Source: Stomoxys calcitrans | Taxonomy: Eukaryota; Arthropoda; Insecta; Diptera; Muscidae | Length of the DNA: 64,000 bases | Direction of reading: 5' to 3' | Assembly: GCF_963082655.1 (NCBI RefSeq) | Contig: NC_081555.1 | Span: 16,922,520-16,986,519 of the forward strand | Shown: piece after piece, positions 12,150-23,855 of the stretch | How positions within the stretch are numbered: position 1 is the first letter of the stretch | Layout of the letters: each line of letters opens with the position of its first letter | Position numbers and translations under genes: made by a program | The notes under the pieces: model-generated | What the model saw: the letters and a program-made list of their open reading frames with translations, nothing else | Database searches by the model: none | Told to the model about the DNA's origin: nothing

Positions 12150-14013
12150 GACTTCGCCGTATACATGATAATAATTCAGGTACCTACAGTCGTATAACTG
12201 ATAATAATTCTGGTTCTTTATGTCGTATAATTGATACTAATTCTGGTTCTTTATGTCGTATAATTGATAATAATTCTGGTTCCTTATATCGTATAATAAA
12301 TAATAATTCTGGTTCCTTATATCGTATAATTGATAATAATTCTGGTTCCTTATGTCGTATAATTGATAATAATTCTGGTTCCTTATGTCGTATAATTGAT
12401 AAAAATTCTGGTTCCTTATATCGTATAATTGATAATATTTCTGGTTCCTTATATCGTATAACTGGTAATAATTCTGGATCCTTATGTCGTATAATTGATA
12501 ATAATTCTGGTTCCTTATGTCGTATAATTGATAAAAATTCTGGTTCCTTGTGTCGTATAATTGATAATAATTCTGGTTCCTAATGTCGTATAATTGATAA
12601 TAATTCTGGTTTCTTTTGTCGTATAATTGATAATAATTCTGGTTCTTTATATCGTATGATTGATAATAATTCTGGTTCCGTATGTCGTATAATTGATAAT
12701 AATTATGGTTCCTTATATCGTATAATTGATAATAATTCTGGTTCCTTATGTGGTATAATTTATAATAATTCTGGTTCCTTGTGTCGTATAATTGATAAAA
12801 ATTCTGGTTCTTTGTGTCGTATAATTTATAATAATTGTGGTTCCTTATGTAGTATAATTGATAATAATTCTGGTTCCCTATGTCGTGTAATTGATAATAA
12901 TTCTGGTTCCTTGTGTCGTATAATTGATAATAATTCTGGTTCCTTATGTCGTATAATTCTGATTCCTTATGTCGTATAATTGATAATAATTCTGGTTCCT
13001 TATGTCGTATAATTGATAATAGTTATGGTTCTTTATGTCGTATAATTGATAATAATTCTGGCTCCTTATGTCGTATAATTGATAATAATCCTGATTTCAT
13101 ATGCCTTATAATTGATAATAATTCTGGTTCCTTATGTCGTATAATTGATAATAATTCTGGTTCCTTATATCGCATAATTGATAATAATTCTGGTTCCTTA
13201 CATCGTATAATTGATAATAATTCTGGTTCCTTATGTCGTATTATTGATAATAATTCTGGTTCCTTATATCGTATAATTAATAAAAATTCTGGTTCCTTAT
13301 GTGGTATAATGGATAATAATTCTGGTTCCTTATGTCGTATAATTAATAAAAATTCTGGTTCCTTATGTGGTATAATTTATAATAATTCTAGTTCTTTATT
13401 TCGTATAATTGATAATTATTCTGGTTCCTTATGTCGTATAATTGATAATAATTCTGGTTCCTTATGTCGTATAATTGATAAAAATTCTGGTTCCTTATAT
13501 CGTATAATTGATAATACTTCTGGTTCCTTATGTCCTATAATTGATAATAATTCTGGTTCCTTGTGTCGTATAATTGATAATAGTTCTGGTTCCTTATGTC
13601 GTATAATTGATAATAATTCTGGTTCCTTATGTCGTATAATTGATAATAATTATGGTTCCTTGTGTCGTATAATTGATAATAATTCTGGTTCCTTGTGTCG
13701 TATAATTGATAATAATTCTGGTTCCTTGTGTCGTATAATTGATAATAATTCTGGTTCCTTATGCCGTATAATTGATAATAATTCTGATTCCTTATGTCGT
13801 ATAATTGATAATAATTCTGGTTTCTTATGTCGTATAATTGATAAAAATTCTGGTTCCTTATGTCGTATTATTGATAATAATTCTGGTTCCTTGTGTCGTA
13901 TAATTGATAATAATTCTGGTTCCTTATGTCGTATAATTGATAATAATTCTAGTATCTTGGGGCGTATGAATGATAATAATTCTAGTACCTTTGCTCGTAT
14001 ACTTATTATATAA
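12150..14013 (+). repeat. 33-bp minisatellite, about 56 copies, open in one frame
   Basis: Direct tandem repeat with core GATAATAATTCTGGTTCCTT and a period of 33 bp. Because 33 is a multiple of three and one frame lacks stops, it gives ORFs 12656-12979 and 12946-14013 (355 codons) of an 11-residue repeat IIDNNSGSLCR. A 10-bp deletion near 12957 shifts frame between the two ORFs, and a TAA at ~12581 breaks the upstream part. No signal peptide or neighbouring domain shares the frame. I read it as an intronic minisatellite. It ends 157 bp before the TSP1 exon acceptor. Confidence 0.93.
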
Positions 14014-14170
14014 TAATTTTACATTCCCATTTACATTTTTTCTTAAGCGTTACTTAGAATTACCAAAAAAAACTATGAACCCACTTAATTAATGTTCAAC
14101 TAAATACTTATCTAACATTTTGTTTTCTTTCCTTTATTTCTTGCTCTTCATCACCATATCATCTACTCAG

Positions 14171-14368
14171 TACTGGACTGTCAAGTCAGCGATTGGGGTC
14201 AATGGAGTGAATGTAATGCCTCCTGTGGTGCCGGCATAACGACACGTGGCCGCAAAGTTTTACAACCTGCACAAAACGGTGGTAAACATTGTCCAACGCT
14301 ATTGCAAAAGCGTGCCTGTCAAGGCTTCCGATGTCATGGCCATCGTCACGATAAGAAAATTTTGCGTG
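14171..14368 (+). CDS. Exon encoding a TSP1 domain (SBSPON-like secreted protein)
   Basis: A 198-bp internal exon. Acceptor: a pyrimidine-rich tract and CTACTCAG ending at 14170. Donor: GCGTG|GTAAGT at 14369. Translated from the third base, it is a complete thrombospondin type-1 module: six cysteines, the WGQW tryptophan ladder in SDWGQWSECNASCGAG, the layering arginines in TTRGRK, then NGGKHCP and KRACQGFRC. TSP1 modules are extracellular, disulphide-bonded and often mannosylated or fucosylated; WxxW here would be the C-mannosylation site. The NGGKHCP..L.KRAC pattern most resembles somatomedin-B and TSP1 domain proteins (SBSPON), a secreted matrix-type family. The exon is symmetrical phase 1-1, usual for shuffled TSP1 modules. 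An SMB exon is expected upstream but is not in the window. Exon and domain are firm; the family name is likely but not certain. Confidence 0.88.
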
Positions 14369-15357
14369 GTAAGTTTCACAAAGACTAGACACAGCAAACC
14401 AAAAAAAAAGAGAGGAAAACGCACATAAATACTTGAAAATATTGTAATTGAAAAATATTTAAGTGTAAAAAGGCCAAAGATTAAAACAACAGCAGCAACA
14501 ACAAAAACACCACCATGGTGGCTAAGTGACTGCTCTTGTCAGCACTTCATACTGTGCTTGCCAGTTAAGGTGGGCGTTTAAATTAAAAAGGTGTTCTCTG
14601 CCAAAGCAAAGTGTTTGAAATGCTTACTTCCCCTGACCTGCGGGATATTAAAAAGGTTGTCCATCCTCTACTTATTGCTTTCTGTGGCAGAATCACATTG
14701 CAAAGCCTGTCAAGCTCTACAGATCACCATGGGCGGTTGTCATTCAATAAAAATTAAATTTTAATTAAATCTCTCACTCTTTTGCGCTCAACTTAATTCT
14801 TGCGAAATATACGCAGTGACACGTAAATCCACTCAAAAGCTCGAGCACAAATGATAGCAACTGAGTGGTGCCAACCCAATCCAGTGCGTTAGGCTCTGGG
14901 AAAATGAAATGATAAAGGCAACAAGGTAATAATGTTAAAGTCAATGTTGGACATTGACATTATAACAATATTAAAAATATCCGCTACAGCGACAAAAAGG
15001 GTTAGGGGAAAAATATTAATATAGGGATTAAAATTAAATATTTAAGCTTAACAATGCGTCTAGACAATTGAGATACAACTAGACACAAAATATAATGTGT
15101 TGCTATTGATTTTTTGTTTAATTTACTTTTTCTGAGATTTCAAATGGTTACTTTAAAGGTAAACTGGCTTAAACTCCAGTTCAAATGATTTGGGCGTATA
15201 AGTGATAATAATAAGTACACCATGGGTGCGTATGATGTATGCATATTTCATACGCCACCAAATATCAATTGAACTTCGCTAGGAAAAGCTAAAAAGAGTT
15301 TGAAATACAAATCAAATCAAATTTTCGTAGAGATTTTTTCATAATGAATTTATTGTA
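14369..15357 (+). other. Start of the putative ~34.7-kb intron; no repeats
   Basis: It begins with a consensus GTAAGT donor. The remainder is AT-rich without recognised elements. The short ORF running past 14368 to 14428 is just intron read-through. Confidence 0.6.
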
Positions 15358-15600
15358 AAGGGTGATTTTTTTGAGGTTAGGATTTTCATGCATTAGTATT
15401 TGACAGATCACGTGGGATTTCAGACATGGTGTCAAAGAGAAAGATGCTCAGTATGCTTTGACATTTCATCATGAATAGACTTACTAACGAGCAACGCTTG
15501 CAAATCATTGAATTTTATTACCAAAATCAGTGTTCGGTTCGAAACGTTACGGTGAATGAACACATTTCGAACCGAACACTGATTTTGGTAATAAAATTCA
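15358..15600 (+). pseudogene. Mariner-like transposase N-terminus folded back on itself
   Basis: It begins after a TA with AAGGGTGATTTTTTTGAGGT, a terminal-repeat-like end. From 15471 it encodes MNRLTNEQRLQIIEFYYQNQ followed by CSVRNV, the N-terminal helix-turn-helix (DUF4817-type) part of a Tc1/mariner-like transposase. After 15544 the sequence turns round: 15565-15600 is the exact reverse complement of 15509-15544 (36 bp), with a 20-nt spacer. The same peptide start is therefore also readable on the minus strand. The rest of the transposase is missing and a SINE abuts at 15601. Confidence 0.85.
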
Positions 15601-15871
15601 AAATTCAGGGGCAAACTTCTCACATATCAATGAGTGCAGTCCGTTTCAAATTTAAGCTCAGTGACAAGGGGCCTCCTTTGTATAGCCGAGTCCAAACGGC
15701 GTGCCGCAACGTGCGACAACTCTTTGGAGAGAAGTTTTATTTGGCATAGCACCTCACAAAAGTTGCTAGCACTAGGAGGGGAAAACCAACGCTGAAAATT
15801 TTTTCTGATGGTCTCGCCAGGATTCGAACCCAGGCGTTCAGCGTCATATGCGGACATACTAACCTTTGCGT
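15601..15871 (-). mobile_element. tRNA-derived SINE
   Basis: Same family as at 3500-3813. On the minus strand the tRNA-like head includes GCTGAACGCCTGGGTTCGAA near 15840-15820, and the tail is GAGAAGTTTGCCCC at ~15601-15620. It directly abuts the fold-back mariner remnant. Confidence 0.85.
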
Positions 15872-16529
15872 ATGTAAAAACTTTTAGATATTCTTAAATT
15901 TTAGTAAAATTTTCTTTAGTATTTTTTACAAAATTTAAAATTTTTGTTAATCTTTTATGTGTGCACTGATTCTCAGTATTGCAAAAATATGATTCAGTTT
16001 TATGTCCTAACAGTAAAACTCAAAGCATACTTTGTTGTATTCATATCACAAAATTTAATCTTTAATGCCCTTCAAATATTTGTTCTCAACTTTCCTGCAG
16101 TTCCATAAGCCGCTTAATGTCAAAATAATTGTACATACAATCGGAAATGGCTTAAATCGCATAACGCCAACGCTAAAAGGCGATTAACTGCAAAATAAAA
16201 AAAAACTTCGAAAAGAGAAGGAAGGTCTGTGTTTATAACTTGGGTTAACAATGGACCACAGGAAAATTAACTGTAGGCGTTTAAGTCATTTTTCAATGGG
16301 AATGCCTTAACATGTTTTTTTTTTTTTGGAGAAAATTTTCTTGAAAGGCCTTGTGGTAGAGGATCAACATTAAGGGAATAATAAAGCCAACAAATGTCTT
16401 TTTTTTTAAAGCTCAATGGTAAGATACTCAGCTTACAAAGTGGGTGATAACAGCTTGCCACAGAACAACGCCTACTTGGTGAGAAAATATTTGGGGCTAA
16501 AGTGGTCGGTCACGCAAGCCACCACCAAG
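15872..16529. other. AT-rich non-coding sequence
   Basis: No recognised repeat or exon. Confidence 0.5.
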
Positions 16530-18910
16530 GAGACTACTGCTTATGTCACATTTATTATCCAATTTTGCTAAAATTTGGGACAGTGAGTTGTGTTAGGCTC
16601 TTCGATATCCTTAGTCAATTTGGCCCAGATCGGTCCAGATTTGAATATAGCTGCCATATAGACCGATCCTCCGATTTAGGGTCTTAGGCCTATATAAGCC
16701 ACGTTTATAATCCGATTTTGCTGAAATTTAGGACAGTGAGTTGTGTAAGGCTCTTCGATAGCCTTCGTCAATTTGGCCCAGATCGGCCAAGATTTGGATA
16801 TAGCTGCCGTATAGAACGATCCTCCGATTTATGGAGTTAGGTCCATAAACGCCACATTTATTATTCGATTTTGCTGAAATTTGTGATAGTGAGTTGTCTA
16901 AGGCACTTCGACATCCTTCGTCAATTTGGCCCAGATCGGTCCAGATTTGAATATAGCTGCCATATAGACCGATCCTCCGATTTAGGGTCTTAGGCCAATA
17001 AAAGCCACATTCATTATCCGATTTTGCTGAAGTTTGAGACAGTGAGTTGTGGTAGGCCCTTCGCCATCCTTCGTCAATTTGGTTCAGATAGGCCCAGATT
17101 TGGATATAGCTGCCATATAGACCGATCCTCCGATTTAGGGTCTTAGGCCGATAAAAGCCACATTTATTATCCGAATTTGCTGAAATTTAAGACAGTGAGT
17201 TGTGTAAGGCTCTTCGATAGCCTTCGTCAATTTGGCCCAGATCGGCCAAGATTTGGATATAGCTGCCGTATAGAACGATCCTCCGATTTATGGAGTTAGG
17301 TCCATAAACGCCACATTTATTATTCGATTTTGCTGAAATTTGTGATAGTGAGTTGTCTAAGGCACTTCGACATCCTTCGTCAATTTGGCTCAGATCGGTC
17401 CCGATTTATATATAGCTGCCATATAGACCGATCCTCCGATTTAGGGTCTTAGGCCCATAAAAGCCACATTTATTATCCGATTTTGCCCAAATTTGGGACA
17501 GTTAGTTAAGTTAAGCCCCTTGACATACTTCTTCAATTCGGCCATGATCGGTCCAGATTTGGATATAGCTGCCATATAGACCGGTCCACCGATTAGGGTT
17601 TCAGGCCCATAAAAGCCACATTTATTATCCGATTTTGCTCAAATTTGGAACATTGAGTTGTGTTACGCCCTTCAACAACATTCTTCAATTTGGCCATGAT
17701 CGGTTCAGATTTGGATATAGCTGCCATATAGACCGATCTCTCGATTTAAGGTTTTCGGCCCATAAAATGCGCACTTTTTGTCCCATGTCGCCGAAATTTA
17801 GGACACTGAGTTATGTTAAGCCCCTTGATATACTTTTGCAATATGGAACATATCGGTCCAGATTTGTATATAGCTGCCATATAGACCGATCTCTCGATTT
17901 ATTGTTTTGAGCCCATAAAATGCCCATTTATTGTCCGATGTCGCCGAAATTTGGGACAGTGAGTTGCCTTAGGCCCTACGACATTTTTCCTCAATTTGGC
18001 CCTGATCGGTTCAGATTTGGATATAACTACCATATATACCGATCTCTCGATATAAGGTTTTGAGCCCATAAAATGCCCATTTATTGTCCGATGTCGCCAA
18101 AATTTGGGACAGTGGGTTGTTTTAGCCTCTTCGACATTTTTCCTTTATTTGGCCCTGATCGGTTCGAATTTGGATATAGCTGCCATATAGACTGATCTCT
18201 CGATTTAAGGTTTTGAGCCCATAAAAAGCACATTTAATGTCGGATGTCGCCGAAATTGGGGACAGTGAGTTGTCTTAGGCCCTTCGACATCTTTCTTTAA
18301 TTTGGCCCGGATCGGTTCAGATTTGGATATAGCTGCCATATAGACCGATCTCTCCATTTAAGGTTTTGGACCCATAAAAAGCGCATTTATTGTCCGATTT
18401 CTCCGAAATATGGGACAGTGAGTTAAATTAAGCCCCTTGACATACTTCTGCAATATGGCGCATATCGGTCCAGATTTGTATATAGCTGCCATATGGACCG
18501 ATCTCTCCATTTAAGGTTTTGGACCCATAAAAAGCGCATTTATTGTCCGATATTGCTGAAATTTGAGACAGTGAGTTGTCTTAGGCCCTTCGACATCTTT
18601 CTTTAATTTGGCCCGGATCGGTTCAGATTTGTATATAGCTACCATATGGACCGATCTCTCGATTTAAGGTTTTGGGCCCATAAAAGGCACATTTATTGTC
18701 CGATGTCGCCGAAATTTGGGACAGTGAGTTGTCTTAGGCCCTTCGACATTTTTCCTTAATTTGGCCCTGATCGGTTCAGATTTGGATATAACTACCATAT
18801 AGACCGATCTCTCGATTTAAGGTTTTGGGCCCATAAAATTCGCATTTATTGTCCGATGTCGCCGTAATTTGGGGCAGTGAGTTGTGGTAGGACCTTCGAC
18901 ATCCTTCTTT
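16530..18910 (+). repeat. Type-A ~152-bp array, about 16 units, no termini
   Basis: Uninterrupted units with GATCGGTCCAGATTTGGATA and GCCATATAGACCGATC. There is no head and no 3' palindrome on either side. A block at ~16741-16925 recurs at ~17200-17385 (459 bp, three units), sharing the variant CGGCCAAGATTTGGATATAG. Small ORFs inside (17635-17910) are repeat read-through. Confidence 0.9.
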
Positions 18911-19805
18911 TTTTTATTCGTCCAATCAGTTTTCCTTTTCCCTCTCCTACTTATATTTGGCGTACTTGTCCCCTTCCAAAATGTATGGTAATAAAACATT
19001 TAAATATTCTCTTATCCTTCCAACCTATAATCAAATTGTCTGTGCTTTTAGCACTACAATCTCATCTCTACTTTATTATTCACAAAGCAAGAAGGCAAGA
19101 AGGATCAAAGAGAGAAAAAAGCTGGCAAAATAAGTACTTAAACTTTAATACAACACTTGGTCAAGCGCAAGTGCTGGGGGGCAATCATTAACAAATTGCT
19201 GCCACTTCAGACTTAATGGACAACTAAATCGTATCTAATGGTTTCGCATTACATATGAGTAATGGTCCACTCCTTGGATGTGTGTCTGAAGGTCTCTTAG
19301 TTCGCATATGTATGTGTTTGAACTCTCTTTGTTTTTTGCGCGCCATGATGGCCATGAGCCTCACTTCCGTTTACGTTTATCATGATAATGTCCTTCGGGA
19401 TTATATCATGAACAAATGCTGACGATAAATCAGTACTGTTTTTGGACGGAATAAGAGAAAAAAAAGAAAATTCTTTCGCAGTAATTATGGTGTTTTTGGG
19501 TTGAAAACAATCTCATTTGTAAGATGGATTAGCTGGACATTAATTGTGTGAAGATCAGGTCAACGTCTAAAAAGATTAAATGAAACTTATAAAGCAAACC
19601 TAAAGGGGTAGTTAGAAAAAAAAAAAAACAATAAATGAAATTAAAAGCCAGTTTTGCTTGCCAAAATTGACCGTCGTACTCAGCCTATACGTCTGTCTAC
19701 CTGTTCGTCTGTCAAGTTAAAGGTCACATTTGCCCGATCACCAGCGAAATCTTTTGGACCAAGAACGAACGCTATTTTCGGTAGAAACTTAGACAAAGCA
19801 GTGTA
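18911..19805. other. Non-coding sequence
   Basis: No supported feature. The ORF at 18877-19191 starts inside the array and has no domain. Confidence 0.5.
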
Positions 19806-20372
19806 AGAAGGAGATTAACGCCTTCTCTGAGAATGGCGAAATCCGCCTCGTTTGGGTGCCAGGCCATTACGGAGTAAGTGGGAAAGAAAGGACAGACGAT
19901 TTGGCGGTGAAGGTTAGAGGACTGCCGTCAATAAACTTGGTTAACACGAAGCCTTTCGGTTGGACGCAGTCCGAGTAAAGAGCGTGGGCGACGAATGCCC
20001 ATGGAACCTTGTGGAACAGCGAAATGGCCGGTAGAACGGCGAAAATCCTATGGGGGGATCCAGATCGTGAGAAGACGAGGCTATTACTGAAAGGAAGCAA
20101 GAAGGAGGTCAGTATAGCTATAGGTATCATGGCGGGACACATAAGAGTACGAGCTCACTTATATAAAATCGGCGCGGCAAGTGAAAGCATGTGTATGGCA
20201 TGCGGGGAAGTGGACGAGACGTTGAAGCATTTCCTTTGTCATTGCCCGGCTTTCGCGTCTAACATATACCGGCACTTGGGTGGGGGCACAATACCAGACA
20301 TGAAGCAACTCAGGGGCGTGGCATGGAAAAGAATTAAGGATTTTGTAAGTAGCACGGAATTCCTTACTTAAA
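19806..20372 (+). pseudogene. Non-LTR retrotransposon C-terminus (RNase H + Cys/His tail)
   Basis: From 19811 the frame reads the end of an RNase H domain (RLVWVPGHYGVSGKERTDDL), reaches a TAA near 19976, and continues in the same frame as 20009-20371. That ORF carries KTRLLLKGSKKE, IMAGHIRVRAHLYKIG, the zinc-knuckle-like CMACGEVDETLKHFLCHCPA and a C-terminal WKRIKDFVSSTEF. In intact elements this follows the reverse transcriptase, which is absent, so this is a 5'-truncated copy as usual for target-primed insertions. One stop codon interrupts it. It probably belongs to the Jockey/R1-like insect group. Confidence 0.87.
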
Positions 20373-20505
20373 ATTTTCTTTGTTCCTTTTTCATTTTTAG
20401 AGCGCACAAACAGACGACTACTGGTTTAGGTGTATGTCCATAGTGGCATGGGGCAGATTGATATCTATACCCTCTTTTCAACCTAACCTAACCTAAACAT
20501 AGCTC
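20373..20505 (+). repeat. 3' UTR of the same retrotransposon
   Basis: Contains GGTGTATGTCCATAGTGGCA and ends CCCTCTTTTCAACC followed by CCTAA repeats. Related tails lie at 37068-37136 (plus) and 49917-49972 (minus), which defines a family end. Confidence 0.8.
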
Positions 20506-20714
20506 CCATGTAAGATCTACATGGCAGCCCTCACCATTTTTCGAAATACCGAGGTATACAATTTTAGATCCCCACCAAGAAGCGCTCGTACCACCTAGGC
20601 CCTTCAAACAGGGCACATGAACTCTATAAACTTCTTCACATCAATCCATTTCAAATTTCAAAGAATTATCTCTATTCGTTGTCAAATGGCAAATTTTTTT
20701 GCTAATTTTTTTTG
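20506..20714. other. Non-coding sequence between retroelement tail and minisatellite
   Basis: No recognised element. Faint A/B-like words (TAGCTCCCATGTAAGATC) suggest a very decayed unit. Confidence 0.4.
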
Positions 20715-23700
20715 ATTCTCTTCCACTGTGCGTCAGTCCATTCTTGCCTCAATCCCTATGTTCAATCATTTTACTTCCTTTTGGTCCGTCGCCTTTTTCT
20801 TGTACTTATCTGCTTGCCCATAGCTCTGTTCATCCACCCTATTATAGTCCTGCCTTCTGTTCGTCCCTCCTACTGTTCGTCTTTCGTTCTATTCGTCCTT
20901 CCTTCTATGCCTCCTTACTTCTGTTCGTACTTTCTTTCTGTTCGTTCATCGTTCTTTCTTCCTTCTATTCGTCATATCTTCGTTTCGTACCTTCTTTTGT
21001 TCGTCCTTTGTTCTCTTAATCCCACCTTCTCTTCGTTCTTTCTTTTTTTTTTCATCTCTCCTTTTTTTCGTCTCTCCTTCTATTCGTCCTTCCTTCTGTT
21101 CGTCCTTCCTAACCTTTGCCCTCCTTTCTTTTCGTCCCTCCATCTGTTCATCTTATCATCTGTTCGTTCCGCCTTCTGTTTATCCAACATTCTGTTCATC
21201 TTAACTTCTGATCGACCCTCCTTCTGTTCGTCACTCCGTCTGTTAACCCTTCCTTCTGTTCATCCTTCTTACTGCTCGTTCTTCCTTCTGTTCATCCCTC
21301 TTCCTACCGTGTGTTCGTCCCTCCCCCTGTTCGTCCTACCTTCAATTCGATCTTCCTTCTTTTCGTCCCTCCTTCTGTTCGTATTTTCTTTCTGTCGCCG
21401 TCATTTTGTTCTTCCTTCCTTCTGTTCGTCCTTTCTTCTTTTCATCCCTTCTTCTGTTCATTCTTCCTTATTTTCGTGCTTCCATCTGTTCATTCGTATT
21501 TCTGTTTGTACTTCCTTCTCTTCGAACAAGTCCTTTTCTTCGTCCCTCCTTTTATTCATCATACATTTTGTTCATCCCTCCTTGTGTTTATCCTACTTTC
21601 TGTTCCTCTCTCCCTCTGATCATCCTGCCTTCTGTTCGTCCTTCAATCTGTTCGATCTTCCTTCTATTTATCCCTCCTTCTTGTTGCCCCTCCTTTAGTC
21701 CGTTCTTCCTTTTTGACTCCCTCCTTCTTTTCGTCCCTCCATATTTTTGTCCCTCCTTTTGTTCATCCTAACTTTTGTTCTTCCCTCCTTCTAGTCGTCC
21801 CTCCTTCTAGTCGTCCCTCCTTCTAGTCGTACCTCCTTCTAGTCGTACCTCCTTCTAGTCGTACCTCCTTCTAGTCGCCCCTCCTTCTAGTCGTCCCTCC
21901 TTCTGTTTGTTCATCCTTTTTTGACATCCCTTCTTTTCAACCCACCATGTTTTTGTCCCTCCAGTTCATGATTCCATTGGTTCATTCGTCCTTCTGTTCT
22001 TTCTTCCCGCCTTCGTCCTTCTGTTTGTTCGTCCCTTTGTCTATTCATCTTCATTCCGTTCATACTACCTACTGTTCCTACTTTCTTTCTGTTCATCCAT
22101 CGTCCTATTCTTCCTTCCGTCCTATTCGTGCTTTCATCTGTTCGTCTTTCATTCTCTTCATCCTTCTTTTTATTCGTCCCTCCTTCCGTTCATCTTACCG
22201 TCTGTCCGCCCCTCCATCTGTTTGTCCTTCTTTCGGTTCCTCCCTCTTTCCGAACTTCCTACCTTCTGTTCGATCCTCCTTCTATTCGTCCTTCCTTCTG
22301 TTCATCTTTCATCCTGTCCATCAATCCGTCTGCTTGCCCTTCATTCTGATAGTCCTTCATTCTCTTCTTACATCCTTTTGTTCCTACTTTCTTCTGTTCG
22401 TCCTTACTTTTGTTCATCCTTCCTTCAGTTCATCGCTCCAACTGTTTATCTCGCCTTCTGTTCGTCCCTCCTTCCGCTCGTCCCTCCTTCCATTCACCCC
22501 TCCTTCTGTTCGTCCCTCCTTTGATCGTCTCTCCTTCTGTTTGTCACTCCTTCTGTTCGTCCCTCCTTTTAACCGTCCTTCCTTCTGTCTGTTATTCCTT
22601 CTTTTCATCCTTGCTTTTGTCCGTTCTTCCTTTTGTTCGTACTTCCTTCTGTCTGTTATTCCTTCTTTTCATCCTTGCTTTTGTCCGTTCTTCCTTTTGT
22701 TCGTACTTCCTTCTGTTCATCTTACCATCTGTTCATCTTACATTCTGTTCGTGCCTCCTTCCGTTCGTCCTTCCTTCTGTTCATCCATCCTTCTGTCCAT
22801 CAGTCCCTCTATTTGCCCTTCATTCTGCTAGTCCTTCCGTCTCTTCATTCACCCTTTTGTTTCTGCTTACTTCTGTTCGTACTAACTTTTGTTCATCCTT
22901 CCTTCAGTTCATCCCTCCTCCTGTTTATCTCACCTTCTGTTCGTCCCTCCTTCTGTTCATCCTTCTTTCTGTTCATCCCTCCTTCCGCTAGTCCCTCCTT
23001 CTGTTCATCCATCCTGCTTATAGTCCTTCCTTCCGATCGTGTTTCCTTCTGCTCGACCTTTCTTTTGACCTCTTTCCTTCCTTTCATTCTTGCTACTGTC
23101 CGTTCTTCCTTCTGTTCGTACTTCCTCCTATTCATCTTACCACCTGTTCGTGCCTCCTTCTGTTTGTCCTCACTTGGTCATTTTTCTTTTCGCACCTCTT
23201 TCTATACATCCTTCCTTCTTATCGTCCTTCTTTCTGATCTTCCTTCTGTTTGTCCTTCCTTCTTTTCGCCCTTCCTTCAGTTCGTGCTTCCATCTGTTCA
23301 TTCGTCCTTCTGTTCGTTCTTGCTTCTGTTTATCCCTTCTTCTGTTCATCCTCCATATGCTAGTCCTTCCTTCTCTTGGTGCCTTCCTACTGTTCATCCT
23401 ATCAACTGTTCATACCTCGTTCTGTACGTCCTTGCTTCTGTTGGTACTTTCATCTGTTCATGCTTCCATTTGTTCGTCCCTCCTTCTGTTCATCCTTCCT
23501 TCTGTGTATTCTTCCCACTTATATTCCTTCCTTCTGATCGTCCTTCCCTATGTTCGTCCTTCCTTGTACTCGTGCTTCCATCTGATCATTCGTCCTTCTA
23601 TTCTTCCTTACTTGTGTTCGTCCTCCCTCTGTTCATCCCTCCTTCTGTTTGTCTCACCTTCTGTTCACCCAACCTCTTGTTCGTCCCTCCTTCTGTTCAT

Positions 23701-23845
23701 TGCTCCATCACCCCCTTCCTTCTATTAATTTGCCATCTGTTCGTCCTTCCTTTTCTTCATTCATCCCTCTGTTCGTTCTTCCTTTTGTTTATCTTTCCTT
23801 CTATTCATCCATCCTTTTCGTCATTTCCCTCTTTTTGTCACCGCA
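20715..23845 (+). repeat. Polypyrimidine 16-bp minisatellite (3.1 kb)
   Basis: Degenerate tandem units of about 16 bp with core CCTTCTGTTCGTCCCT. 21781-21905 is a near-perfect local run of the variant TTCTAGTCGTCCCTCC. The plus strand is almost free of stop codons because of its composition, so ORFs of up to 437 codons appear. They are low-complexity F/L/S/P/V strings in overlapping frames and are not genes. Confidence 0.93.
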
Positions 23846-23855
23846 AGATGGCGCA

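Noticed and set aside
12150..14013. CRISPR-like array of 33-bp direct repeats
   Set aside because: There are no spacers: repeats are contiguous and diverge gradually, and the context is eukaryotic.
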